Positions 39,201 through 52,700 of a stretch of DNA of 64,000 nucleotides are shown one piece after another. The notes beneath the pieces were generated by a model. It was given only the letters and a program-made list of their open reading frames with translations. It was not told the origin of the DNA and did not search any database. Made by a program: the position numbers and the translations under genes. Position 1 is the first letter of the stretch. Every line of letters starts with the position of its first letter. The stretch is from Megaustenia siamemsis. Its lineage: Eukaryota; Mollusca; Gastropoda; Stylommatophora; Ariophantidae. The DNA lies in contig JAVIAB010000092.1 of assembly GCA_032433765.1 (NCBI GenBank), positions 63,674,493 through 63,738,492 of the forward strand, read 5' to 3'.

Positions 39201-40150
39201 CGATGTTAGGTAACTTTCCTTCAATGTTAGGTAACTTTCCTTCAATGTTAGGTAACTTTCCTTCAATGTTGGGTAACTTTCCTTCAATGTTAGGTAACTT
39301 TCCTTCTATGTTGAGTAACATTCCTTCAATGTTAGTAACTTTCCTTCGATGTTAGGTAACTTTCCTTCAATGTTGGGTGACTTTCCTTCAATGTTGGGTA
39401 ACTTTCCTTCAATGTTGGGTAACTTTCCTTCGACGTTAGTTAACTTTCCTTCAATGTTAGGTAACTTTCCTTCAATGTTAGGTAACTTTCCTTCAATGTT
39501 AGGTAACTTTCCTTCGATGTTAGGTAACTTTCCTTCGATGTTAGGTAACTTTCCTTCAATGTTAGGTAACTTTCCTTCAATGTTGGGTAACATTCCTTCA
39601 ATGTTAGTAACTTTCCTTCGATGTTAGGTAACTTTCCTTCAATGTTGGGTAACTTTCCTTCAATGTTAGATAACTTTCCTTCAATGTTAGGTAACTTTCC
39701 TTCAATGTTAGGTAACTTCCCTTCAATGTTAGGTAACTTTCCTTCAATGTTAGGTAACTTTCCTTCAATGTTAGGTAACTTTCCTTCGATGTTAGGTAAC
39801 TTTCCTTCGATGTTAGGTAACTTTCCTTCAATGTTAGGTAACTTTCCTTCAATGTTGGGTAACTTTCCTTCAATGTTAGGTAACTTTCCTTCAATGTTAG
39901 GTAACTTTCTTTCAATGTTGGGTAACTTTCCTTCGATGTTAGGTAACTTTCCTTCAATGTTGGGTAACTTCCTTCAGTGTTAGGTAACTCTCCTTCAATG
40001 TTAGGTAACTTTCCTTTAATGTTAGGTAACTTTCCTTCATTATTATGTAACTTTCCTTCAGTGTTAGGTAACTTTCCTTCAGTATTAGGTAACTTTCCTT
40101 TAGTATTAGGTAACTTTCCTTCAGTATTAGGTAACTTTCCTTCAGTGTTA
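33214..40150. repeat. Higher-order repeat of 2,831 bp (two copies) plus a 1,739-bp partial third copy
   Basis: Landmarks at 33214, 34375, 34512 and 35034 recur at 36044, 37206, 37343 and 37865, a spacing of 2,830-2,831 bp. Landmarks at 37206, 37343, 37567, 37610 and 37865 then recur 1,739 bp further on. The third copy is therefore a shortened version. It lacks the GAGG monomers before the CATCAT block and shows a new junction near 38850-38885, where two block types are fused. This stretch documents both expansion and contraction of one higher-order unit. Confidence 0.82.
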
Positions 40151-43100
40151 GGTAACTTTCCTTCAGTATTAGATAACTTTCCTTCAATGTTAGGTAACTT
40201 TCCTTCAATGTTAGGTAACTTTCCTTCAATGTTAGGTAACTTTCCTTCAATGTTAGGTAACTTTCCTTCGAGGTTAGGTAACTTTCCTTCTATGTTAGGT
40301 AACTTTTCTTCAGTATTAGGTAACTTTCCTTCAATGTTAGGTAACTTTCCTTCAATGTTAGGTAACTTTCCTTCAATGTTGGGTAACTTTCCTTCGATGT
40401 TGGGTAACTTTCCTTCAATGTTGGGTAACTTTCTTCAATGTTGGGTAACTTTCCTTCACTGTTGGGTAACTTGTCTTCGATGATAGGTAACTTTCCTTCA
40501 ATGTTAGGTAACTTTCCTTCAATGTTAGGTAACTTTCCTTCAATTTGGGAAACATTCCTTCAATGTTAGTAACTTTCCTTCGATGTTAGGTAACATTCCT
40601 TCAATGTTAGGTAACTTTCCTTCAATGTTAGGTAACTTTCCTTCAATGTTGGGTAACATTCCTTCAATGTTAGTAACTTTCCTTCGATGTTAGATAACTT
40701 TCCTTCAATGTTAGGTAACTTTCCTTCAATGTTGGGTAACTTTCCTTCAATGTTAGGTAACTTTTCTTCAATGTTAGGTAACTTTCCTTCAATGTTAGGT
40801 AACTTTCCTTCAATGTTAGGTAACTTTCCTTCAATGTTGGGTGACTTTCCTTCAATGTTGGGTAACTTTCCTTCGACGTTAATTAACTTTCATTCAATGT
40901 TGGGTAACTTTCTTTCACTGTTGGGTAACTTGTCTTCGATGATAGGTAACTTTCCTTCCATGTTATGTAACTTGTCTTCGATGATAGGTAACTTTCCTTC
41001 AATGTTGGGTTGCTTTCCTTCAATGTTGGGTAACTTACCTTCAGTGTTAGGTAACTCTCCTTCAATGTTAGGTAACTTTCCTTTAATGTTAGGTAACTTT
41101 CCTTCATTATTATGTAACTTTCCTTCAGTGTTAGGTAACTTTCCTTCAGTGTTATACATCTTACCTTCAGTATTATGTAACTTTCCTTCAGTATTAGGTA
41201 ACTTTCCTTTAGTATTAGGTAACTTTCCTTCAGTATTAGGTAACTTTCCTTCAGTGTTAGGTAACTTTCCTTCAGTATTAGATAACTTTCCTTCAATGTT
41301 AGGTAACTTTCCTTCAATGTTAGGTAACTTTCCTTCAATGTTAGGTAACTTTCCTTCAATGTTAGGTAACTTTCCTTCAATGTTAGGTAACATTCCTTCG
41401 ATGTCAGGTATCTTTCCTTCGATGTTAGGTAACTTTCCTTCAATGTTAGGTAATTTCCTTCAATGTTAGGTAACTTTCCTTCAATGTAGGGTAACATTCA
41501 TTCAATGTTAGTAGCTTTCCTTCGATGTTAGGTAACTTTCCTTCAATGTTGGGTAACTTTCCTTCAATGTTAGGTAACTTTCCTTCAATGTTAGGTAACT
41601 TTCCTTCAATGTTAGGTAGCTTTCCTTCATTGTTAGGTAACTTTACTTCAATGTTAGGTAACTTTCCTTCAATGTTAAATAACTTTCCTTCAATGTTGGG
41701 TAACATTCCTTCAATGTTAGTAACTTTCCTTCGATGTTAGTTAACTTTCCTTCAATGTTAGGTAACTTTCTTTCGATGTTAGGTAACTTTCCTTCGATGT
41801 TAGGTAACTTTCCTTCAATGTTGGGTAACTTTCCTTTAATGTTGGATAACTTTCCTTCGAGGTTAGGTAACTTTCTTTCGAGATTAGGTAACTTTCCTTC
41901 GAGGTTAGGTAACTTTCCTTCGAGGTTAAGTAAATTTCCTTCAATGTTAGGTAACTTTCATCATTCGATGTTAGGTAACTTTCCTTCGATGTTGGATAAC
42001 TTTCTTTCGATGTTAGGTAAATTTCCTTCGATGTTAGGTAACTTTCCTTCAATGTTAGTAACTTTCCTTCGATGTTAGGTAACTTTCCTTCAATGTTAGG
42101 TAACTTTCCTTCAATGTTAGGTAACTTTCCTTCAATGTTAGGTAACTTTCCTTCAATGTTAATAACTTTCCTTCGATGTTAGGTAACTTTCCTTCAATGT
42201 TAGGTAACTTTCCTTCAATGTTAGGTAACTTTCCTTCAATGTTGTGTAACTTTCCTTCAATGTTGGGTAACTTTCCTTCAATGTTAGGTAACTTTCCTTC
42301 AATGTTGGGTAACATTCCTTCAATGTTAGTAACTTTCCTTCGATGTTAGGTAACTTTCCTTCAATGTTAGGTAACTTTCCTTCAATGTTAGGTAACTTTC
42401 CTTCAATGTTAGGTAACTTTCCTTCAATGTTAGGTAATTTTCCTTCAATGTTAGGTAACTTTCCTTCAATGTTAGGTAATTTTTCTTCGATGTTAGGTAA
42501 CTTTCCTTCAATGTTGGGTGACTTTCCTTCAATGTTGGGTAACTTTCCTTCAATGTTGGGTAACTTTCCTTCGACGTTAGTTAACTTTCCTTCAATGTTA
42601 GGTAACTTTCCTTCAATGTTAGGTAACTTTCCATCAATGTTAGGTAACTTTCCTTCGATGTTAGGTAACTTTCCTTCGATGTTAGGTAACTTTCCTTCAA
42701 TGTTAGGTAACTTTCCTTCAATGTTGGGTAACATTCCTTCAATGTTAGTAACTTTCCTTCGATGTTAGGTAACTTTCCTTCAATGTTGGGTAACTTTCCT
42801 TCAATGTTAGATAACTTTCCTTCAATGTTAGGTAACTTTCCTTCAATGTTAGGTAACTTTCCTTCAATGTTAGGTAACTTTCCTTCTATGTTAGGTAACT
42901 TTCCTTCAATGTTAGGTAACTTTCCTTCGATGTTAGGTAACTTTCCTTCGATGTTAGGTAACTTTCCTTCAATGTTAGGTAACTTTCCTACAATGTTGGG
43001 TAACTTTCCTTCAATGTTAGGTAACTTTCCTTCAATGTTAGGTAACTTTCTTTCGATGTTGGGTAACTTTCCTTCGATGTTAGGTAACTTTCCTTCAATG

Positions 43101-44893
43101 TTGGGTAACTTTCCTTCACTGTTGGGTAACTTTTCTTCGATGATAGGTAACATTCCTTCAATGTTAGGTAACATTCCTTCAATGTTAGGTAACTTTCCTT
43201 CAATGTTGGGAAACATTCCTTCAATGTTAGCAACTTTCCTTCGATGATAGGTAACTTTCCTTCAATGTTGGGTAACTTTCCTTCAATGTTAGGTAACTTT
43301 CCTTCAATGTTAGGTAACTTTCTTTCGATGTTGGGTAACTTTCCTTCGATGTTAGGTAACTTTCCTTCAATGTTGGGTAACTTACCTTCAGTGTTAGGTA
43401 ACTCTCCTTCAATGTTAGGTAACTTTCCTTTAATGTTAGGTAACTTCCCTTCATTATTATGTAACTTTCCTTCAGTGTTAGGTAACTTTCCTTCAGTGTT
43501 ATACATCTTTCCTTCAGTATTAGGTAACTTTCCTTCAGTATTAGGTAACTTTCCTTTAGTATTAGGTAACTATCCTTCAGTATTAGGTAACTTTCCTTCA
43601 GTGTTAGGTAACTTTCCTTCAGTATTAGATAACTTTCCTTCAATGTTAGGTAACTTTCCTTCAATGTTAGGTAACTTTCCTTCAATGTTAGGTAACTTTC
43701 CTTCAATGTTAGGTAACTTTCCTTTGAGGTTAGGTAACTTTCCTTCTATGTTAGGTAACTTTTCTTCAGTATTAGGTAACTTTCCTTCAATGTTAGGTAA
43801 CTTTCCTTCAATGTTAGGTAACTTTCCTTCAATGTTGGGTAACTTTCCTTCGATTATGGGTAACTTTCCTTCAATGTTGGGTAACTTTCTTTCAATGTTG
43901 GGTAACTTTCCTTCACTGTTGGGTAACTTGTCTTCGATGATAGGTAACTTTCCTTCAATGTTAGGTAACTTTCCTTCAATGTTAGGTAACTTTCCTTCAA
44001 TTTTGGGAAACATTCCTTCAATGTTAGTAACTTTCCTTCGATGTTAGGTAACATTCCTTCAATGTTAGGTAACTTTCCTTCAATGTTAGGTAACTTTCCT
44101 TCAATGTTGGGTAACATTCCTTCAATGTTAGTAACTTTCCTTCGATGTTAGATAACTTTCCTTCAATGTTAGGTAACTTTCCTTCAATGTTGGGTAACTT
44201 TCCTTCAATGTTAGGTAACTTTTCTTCAATGTTAGGTAACTTTCCTTCAATGTTAGGTAACTTTCCTTCAATGTTAGGTAACTTTCCTTCAATGTTGGGT
44301 GACTTTCCTTCAATGTTGGGTAACTTTCCTTCAATGTTGGGTAACTTTCCTTCGACGTTAATTAACTTTCATTCAATGTTGGGTAACTTTCTTTCACTGT
44401 TGGGTAACTTGTCTTCGATGATAGGTAACTTTCCTTCCATGTTATGTAACTTGTCTTCGATGATAGGTAACTTTCCTTCAATGTTGGGTTGCTTTCCTTC
44501 AATGTTGGGTAACTTACCTTCAGTGTTAGGTAACTCTCCTTCAATGTTAGGTAACTTTCCTTTAATGTTAGGTAACTTTCCTTCATTATTATGTAACTTT
44601 CCTTCAGTGTTAGGTAACTTTCCTTCAGTGTTATACATCTTACCTTCAGTATTATGTAACTTTCCTTCAGTATTAGGTAACTTTCCTTTAGTATTAGGTA
44701 ACTTTCCTTCAGTATTAGGTAACTTTCCTTCAGTGTTAGGTAACTTTCCTTCAGTATTAGATAACTTTCCTTCAATGTTAGGTAACTTTCCTTCAATGTT
44801 AGGTAACTTTCCTTCAATGTTAGGTAACTTTCCTTCAATGTTAGGTAACTTTCCTTCAATGTTAGGTAACTTTCCTTCAATGTAGGGTAACAT

Positions 44894-47800
44894 TCATTCA
44901 ATGTTAGTAGCTTTCCTTCGATGTTGGTAACTTTCCTTCAATGTTGGGTAACTTTCCTTCAATGTTAGGTAAGTTTCCTTCAATGTTAGGTAACTTTCCT
45001 TCAATGTTAGGTAGCTTTCCTTCATTGTTAGGTAACTTTACTTCAATGTTAGGTAACTTTCCTTCAATGTTAAATAACTTTCCTTCAATGTTGGGTAACA
45101 TTCCTTCAATGTTAGTAACTTTCCTTCGATGTTAGGTAACTTTCCTTCAATGTTAGGTAACTTTCTTTCGATGTTAGGTAACTTTCCTTCGATGTTAGGT
45201 AACTTTCCTTCAATGTTGGGTAACTTTCCTTTAATGTTGGATAACTTTCCTTCGAGGTTAGGTAACTTTCTTTCGAGATTAGGTAACTTTCCTTCGAGGT
45301 TAGGTAACTTTCCTTCGAGGTTAAGTAAATTTCCTTCAATGTTAGGTAACTTTCATCATTCGATGTTAGGTAACTTTCCTTCGATGTTGGATAACTTTCT
45401 TTCGATGTTAGGTAAATTTCCTTCGATGTTAGTAACTTTCCTTCAATGTTAGGTAACTTTCCTTCAATGTTAGGTAACTTTCCTTCAATGTTAGTAACTT
45501 TCCTTCGATGTTAGGTAACTTTCCTTCAATGTTAGGTAACTTTCCTTCAATGTTAGGTAACTTTCCTTCAATGTTAGGTAACTTTCCTTCAATGTTAATA
45601 ACTTTCCTTCGATGTTAGGTAACTTTCCTTCAATGTTAGGTAACTTTCCTTCAATGTTAGGTAACTTTCCTTCAATGTTGTGTAACTTTCCTTCAATGTT
45701 GGGTAACTTTCCTTCAATGTTAGGTAACTTTCCTTCAATGTTGGGTAACATTCCTTCAATGTTAGTAACTTTCCTTCGATGTTAGGTAACTTTCCTTCAA
45801 TGTTAGGTAACTTTCCTTCAATGTTAGGTAACTTTCCTTCAATGTTAGGTAACTTTCCTTCAATGTTAGGTAATTTTCCTTCAATGTTAGGTAACTTTCC
45901 TTCAATGTTAGGTAATTTTTCTTCGATGTTAGGTAACTTTCCTTCAATGTTGGGTGACTTTCCTTCAATGTTGGGTAACTTTCCTTCAATGTTGGGTAAC
46001 TTTCCTTCGACGTTAGTTAACTTTCCTTCAATGTTAGGTAACTTTCCTTCAATGTTAGGTAACTTTCCTTCTATGTTAGGTAACTTTCCTTCGATGTTAG
46101 GTAACTTTCCTTCGATGTTAGGTAACTTTCCTTCAATGTTAGGTAACTTTCCTTCAATGTTGGGTAACATTCCTTCAATGTTAGTAACTTTCCTTCGATG
46201 TTAGGTAACTTTCCTTCAATGTTGGGTAACTTTCCTTCAATGTTAGATAACTTTCCTTCAATGTTAGGTAACTTTCCTTCAATGTTAGGTAACTTTCCTT
46301 CAATGTTAGGTAACTTTCCTTCTATGTTAGGTAACTTTCCTTCAATGTTAGGTAACTTTCCTTCGATGTTAGGTAACTTTCCTTCGATGTTAGGTAACTT
46401 TCCTTCAATGTTAGGTAACTTTCCTTCAATGTTGGGTAACTTTCCTTCAATGTTAGGTAACTTTCCTTCAATGTTAGGTAACTTTCTTTCGATGTTGGGT
46501 AACTTTCCTTCGATGTTAGGTAACTTTCCTTCAATGTTGGGTAACTTTCCTTCACTGTTGGGTAACTTTTCTTCGATGATAGGTAACATTCCTTCAATGT
46601 TAGGTAACATTCCTTCAATGTTAGGTAACTTTCATTCAATGTTGGGAAACATTCCTTCAATGTTAGCAACTTTCCTTCGATGATAGGTAACTTTCCTTCA
46701 ATGTTGGGTTGCTTTCCTTCAATGTTGGGTAACTTACCTTCAGTGTTAGGTAACTCTCCTTCAATGTTAGGTAACTTTCCTTTAATGTTAGGTAACTTTC
46801 CTTCATTATTATGTAACTTTCCTTCAGTGTTAGGTAACTTTCCTTCAGTGTTATACATCTTTCCTTCAGTATTAGGTAACTTTCCTTTAGTATTAGGTAA
46901 CTTTCCTTTAGTATTAGGTAACTTTCCTTCAGTATTAGGTAACTTTCCTTCAGTGTTAGGTAACTTTCCTTCAGTATTAGATAACTTTCCTTCAATGTTA
47001 GGTAACTTTCCTTCAATGTTAGGTAACTTTCCTTCAATGTTAGGTAACTTTCCTTCAATGTTAGGTAACTTTCCTTCGAGGTTAGGTAACTTTCCTTCAA
47101 TGTTAGGTAACTTTTCTTCAGTATTAGGTAACTTTCCTTCAATGTTAGATAACTTTCCTTCAATGTTAGGTAACTTTCCTTCAATGTTGGGTAACTTTCC
47201 TTCGATGTTGGGTAACTTTCCTTCAATGTTGGGTAACTTTCTTTCAATGTTGGGTAACTTTCCTTCAATGTTGGGTAACTTGTCTTCGATGATAGGTAAC
47301 TTTCCTTCAATGTTAGGTAACTTTCCTTCAATGTTGGGTAACATTCCTTCAATGTTAGTAGCTTTCCTTCGATGTTTGGTAACTTTCCTTCAATGTTGGG
47401 TAACTTTCCTTCAATGTTAGGTAAGTTTCCTTCAATGTTAGGTAACTTTCCTTCAATGTTAGGTAGCTTTCCTTCATTGTTAGGTAACTTTACTTCAATG
47501 TTAGGTAACTTTCCTTCAATGTTAAATAACTTTCCTTCAATGTTGGGTAACATTCCTTCAATGTTAGTAACTTTCCTTCGATGTTAGGTAACTTTCCTTC
47601 AATGTTAGGTAACTTTCTTTCGATGTTAGGTAACTTTCCTTCGATGTTAGGTAACTTTCCTTCAATGTTGGGTAACTTTCCTTTAATGTTGGATAACTTT
47701 CCTTCGAGGTTAGGTAACTTTCTTTCGAGATTAGGTAACTTTCCTTCGAGGTTAGGTAACTTTCCTTCGAGGTTAAGTAAATTTCCTTCAATGTTAGGTA

Positions 47801-49797
47801 ACTTTCATCATTCGATGTTAGGTAACTTTCCTTCGATGTTGGATAACTTTCTTTCGATGTTAGGTAAATTTCCTTCGATGTTAGTAACTTTCCTTCAATG
47901 TTAGGTAACTTTCCTTCAATGTTAGGTAACTTTCCTTCAATGTTAGTAACTTTCCTTCGATGTTAGGTAACTTTCCTTCAATGTTAGGTAACTTTCCTTC
48001 AATGTTAGGTAACTTTCCTTCAATGTTAGGTAACTTTCCTTCAATGTTAATAACTTTCCTTCGATGTTAGGTAACTTTCCTTCAATGTTAGGTAACTTTC
48101 CTTCAATGTTAGGTAACTTTCCTTCAATGTTGTGTAACTTTCCTTCAATGTTGGGTAACTTTCCTTCAATGTTAGGTAACTTTCCTTCAATGTTGGGTAA
48201 CATTCCTTCAATGTTAGTAACTTTCCTTCGATGTTAGGTAACTTTCCTTCAATGTTAGGTAACTTTCCTTCAATGTTAGGTAACTTTCCTTCAATGTTAG
48301 GTAACTTTCCTTCAATGTTAGGTAATTTTCCTTCAATGTTAGGTAACTTTCCTTCAATGTTAGGTAATTTTTCTTCGATGTTAGGTAACTTTCCTTCAAT
48401 GTTGGGTGACTTTCCTTCAATGTTGGGTAACTTTCCTTCAATGTTGGGTAACTTTCCTTCGACGTTAGTTAACTTTCCTTCAATGTTAGGTAACTTTCCT
48501 TCAATGTTAGGTAACTTTCCTTCTATGTTAGGTAACTTTCCTTCGATGTTAGGTAACTTTCCTTCGATGTTAGGTAACTTTCCTTCAATGTTAGGTAACT
48601 TTCCTTCAATGTTGGGTAACATTCCTTCAATGTTAGTAACTTTCCTTCGATGTTAGGTAACTTTCCTTCAATGTTGGGTAACTTTCCTTCAATGTTAGAT
48701 AACTTTCCTTCAATGTTAGGTAACTTTCCTTCAATGTTAGGTAACTTTCCTTCAATGTTAGGTAACTTTCCTTCTATGTTAGGTAACTTTCCTTCAATGT
48801 TAGGTAACTTTCCTTCGATGTTAGGTAACTTTCCTTCGATGTTAGGTAACTTTCCTTCAATGTTAGGTAACTTTCCTTCAATGTTGGGTAACTTTCCTTC
48901 AATGTTAGGTAACTTTCCTTCAATGTTAGGTAACTTTCTTTCGATGTTGGGTAACTTTCCTTCGATGTTAGGTAACTTTCCTTCAATGTTGGGTAACTTT
49001 CCTTCACTGTTGGGTAACTTTTCTTCGATGATAGGTAACATTCCTTCAATGTTAGGTAACATTCCTTCAATGTTAGGTAACTTTCATTCAATGTTGGGAA
49101 ACATTCCTTCAATGTTAGCAACTTTCCTTCGATGATAGGTAACTTTCCTTCAATGTTGGGTTGCTTTCCTTCAATGTTGGGTAACTTACCTTCAGTGTTA
49201 GGTAACTCTCCTTCAATGTTAGGTAACTTTCCTTTAATGTTAGGTAACTTTCCTTCATTATTATGTAACTTTCCTTCAGTGTTAGGTAACTTTCCTTCAG
49301 TGTTATACATCTTTCCTTCAGTATTAGGTAACTTTCCTTTAGTATTAGGTAACTTTCCTTTAGTATTAGGTAACTTTCCTTCAGTATTAGGTAACTTTCC
49401 TTCAGTGTTAGGTAACTTTCCTTCAGTATTAGATAACTTTCCTTCAATGTTAGGTAACTTTCCTTCAATGTTAGGTAACTTTCCTTCAATGTTAGGTAAC
49501 TTTCCTTCAATGTTAGGTAACTTTCCTTCGAGGTTAGGTAACTTTCCTTCAATGTTAGGTAACTTTTCTTCAGTATTAGGTAACTTTCCTTCAATGTTAG
49601 ATAACTTTCCTTCAATGTTAGGTAACTTTCCTTCAATGTTGGGTAACTTTCCTTCGATGTTGGGTAACTTTCCTTCAATGTTGGGTAACTTTCTTTCAAT
49701 GTTGGGTAACTTTCCTTCAATGTTGGGTAACTTGTCTTCGATGATAGGTAACTTTCCTTCAATGTTAGGTAACTTTCCTTCAATGTTGGGTAACATT
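44894..49797. repeat. Recent tandem duplication of a 2,452-bp satellite segment
   Basis: About 44894-47345 and 47346-49797 are a head-to-tail pair. Every landmark I checked keeps a 2,452-bp spacing: 44971 to 47423, 45112 to 47564, 45354 to 47806, 46071 to 48523, 46631 to 49083 and 46680 to 49132. Private variants such as TTCTATG and CTTTCATTCAATG monomers are shared. The only differences I noticed are close to the junctions, including a one-base difference near 44930/47375. The junctions sit at AACATTCCTTCAATG followed by a shortened TTAGTA monomer. High similarity and a clean tandem layout suggest this is one of the youngest events in the array. Confidence 0.85.
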
Positions 49798-52700
49798 CCT
49801 TCAATGTTAGTAACTTTCCTTCGATGTTAGATAACTTTCCTTCAATGTTGGGTAACTTTCCTTCAATGTTAGATAACTTTCCTTCGATGTTAGGTAACTT
49901 TCCTTCAATGTTAGGTAACTTTCCTTCAATGTTAGGTAACTTTCCTTCAATGTTAGGTAACTTTCCTTCAATGTTAGGTAACTTTCCTTCGATGTTAGGT
50001 AACTTTCCTTCGATGTTAGGTAACTTTCCTTCAATGTTAGGTAACTTTCCTTCAATGTTGGGTAACTTTCCTTCAATGTTAGGTAACTTTCCTTCAATGT
50101 TAGGTAACTTTCTTTCGATGTTGGGTAACTTTCCTTCGATGTTAGGTAACTTTCCTTCAATGTTGGGTAACTTTCCTTCACTGTTGGGTAACTTTTCTTC
50201 GATGATAGGTAACTTTCCTTCAATGTTAGGTAACATTCCTTCAATGTTAGGTAACTTTCCTTCAATGTTGGGAAACATTCCTTCAATGTTAGCAACTTTC
50301 CTTCGATGATAGGTAACTTTCCTTCAATGTTAAGTAAATTTCCTTCAATGTTAGGTAAATTTCCTTCAATGTTGGGTAACATTCCTTCAATGTTAGTAAC
50401 TTTCTTTCGATGTTAGGTAACTTTCCTTCAATGTTGGGTAACCTACCTTCAATGTTAGGTAACTTTCCTTCAATGTTAGGTAACTTTCCTTCAATGTTGG
50501 GTAACTTTCCTTCAATGTTAGGTAACTTTCCTTCAATGTTAGGTAACTTTCCTTCAATGTTGGGTAACTTTCCTTCAATGTTAGGTAACTTTTCTTCAAT
50601 GTTAGGTAACTTTCCTTCAATTTTAGGTAACTTTCCTTCAATGTTAGGTAACTTTCCTTCAATGTTGGGTGACTTTCCTTCAATGTTGGGTAACTTTCCT
50701 TCAATGTTGGGTAACTTTCCTTCGACGTTAATTAACTTTCATTCAATGTTGGGTAACTTTCCTTCACTGTTGGGTAACTTGTCTTCGATGATAGGTAACT
50801 TTCCTTCCATGTTATGTAACTTGTCTTCGATTATAGGTAACTTTCCTTCAATGTTGGGTTGCTTTCCTTCAATGTTGGGTAACTTACCTTCAGTGTTAGG
50901 TAACTCTCCTTCAATGTTAGGTAACTTTCCTTTAATGTTAGGTAACTTTCTTTCATTATTATGTAACTTTCCTTCAGTGTTAGGTAACTTTCCTTCAGTG
51001 TTATACATCTTACCTTCAGTATTATGTAACTTTCCTTCAGTATTAGGTAACTTTCCTTTAGTATTAGGTAACTTTCCTTCAGTATTAGGTAACTTTCCTT
51101 CAGTGTTAGGTAACTTTCCTTCAGTATTAGATAACTTTCCTTCAATGTTAGGTAACTTTCCTTCAATGTTAGGTATCTTTCCTTCAATGTTAGGTAACTT
51201 TCCTTCAATGTTAGGTAACTTTCCTTCAATGTTAGGTAACTTTCCTTCAATGTTAGGTAACTTTCCTTCGATGTCAGGTATCTTTCCTTCGATGTTAGGT
51301 AACTTTCCTTCAATGTTAGGTAACTTTCCTTCAATGTTAGGTAACTTTCCTTCAATGTAGGGTAACATTCATTCAATGTTAGTAGCTTTCCTTCGATGTT
51401 AGGTAACTTTCCTTCAATGTTGGGTAACTTTCCTTCAATGTTAGGTAACTTTCCTTCAATGTTAGGTAACTTTCCTTCAATGTTAGGTAGCTTTCCTTCA
51501 TTGTTAGGTAACTTTACTTCAATGTTAGGTAACTTTCCTTCAATGTTAAATAACTTTCCTTCAATGTTGGGTAACATTCCTTCAATGTTAGTAACTTTCC
51601 TTCGATGTTAGGTAACTTTCCTTCAATGTTAGGTAACTTTCTTTCGATGTTAGGTAACTTTCCTTCGATGTTAGGTAACTTTCCTTCAATGTTGGGTAAC
51701 TTTCCTTTAATGTTGGATAACTTTCCTTCGAGGTTAGGTAACTTTCTTTCGAGATTAGGTAACTTTCCTTCGAGGTTAGGTAACTTTCCTTCGAGGTTAA
51801 GTAAATTTCCTTCAATGTTAGGTAACTTTCATCATTCGATGTTAGGTAACTTTCCTTCGATGTTGGATAACTTTCTTTCGATGTTAGGTAAATTTCCTTC
51901 GATGTTAGTATCTTTCCTTCAATGTTAGGTAACTTTCCTTCAATGTTAGGTAACTTTCCTTCAATGTTAGTAACTTTCCTTCGATGTTAGGTAACTTTCC
52001 TTCAATGTTAGGTAACTTTCCTTCAATGTTAGGTAACTTTCCTTCAATGTTAGGTAACTTTCCTTCAATGTTAATAACTTTCCTTCGATGTTAGGTAACT
52101 TTCCTTCATTGTTAGGTAACTTTCCTTCAATGTTAGGTAACTTTCCTTCAATGTTGTGTAACTTTCCTTCAATGTTGGGTAACTTTCCTTCAATGTTAGG
52201 TAACTTTCCTTCAATGTTGGGTAACATTCCTTCAATGTTAGTAACTTTCCTTCGATGTTAGGTAACTTTCCTTCAATGTTAGGTAACTTTCCTTCAATGT
52301 TAGGTAACTTTCCTTCAATGTTAGGTAACTTTCCTTCAATGTTAGGTAACTTTCCTTCAATGTTAGGTAACTTTCCTTCAATGTTAGGTAATTTTTCTTC
52401 GATGTTAGGTAACTTTCCTTCAATGTTGGGTGACTTTCCTTCAATGTTGGGTAACTTTCCTTCAATGTTGGGTAACTTTCCTTCGACGTTAGTTAACTTT
52501 CCTTCAATGTTGGGTAACTTTCCTTCACTGTTGGGTAACTTGTCTTCGATGATAGGTAACTTTCCTTCACTGTTGGGTAACTTGTCTTCGATGATAGGTA
52601 ACTTTCCTTCAATGTTGGGTTGCTTTCCTTCAATGTTGGGTAACTTACCTTCAGTGTTAGGTAACTTTCCTTCAATGTTAGGTAACTTTCCTTCATTATT

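Noticed and set aside
49115..50278. Longest minus-strand open frame in the satellite (387 codons) as a repeat protein gene
   Set aside because: It consists only of satellite heptads and changes from the IEGKLPN to the LKESYLT reading at a short monomer. The same kind of frame appears hundreds of times on both strands. There is no unique domain, signal peptide or supported start.
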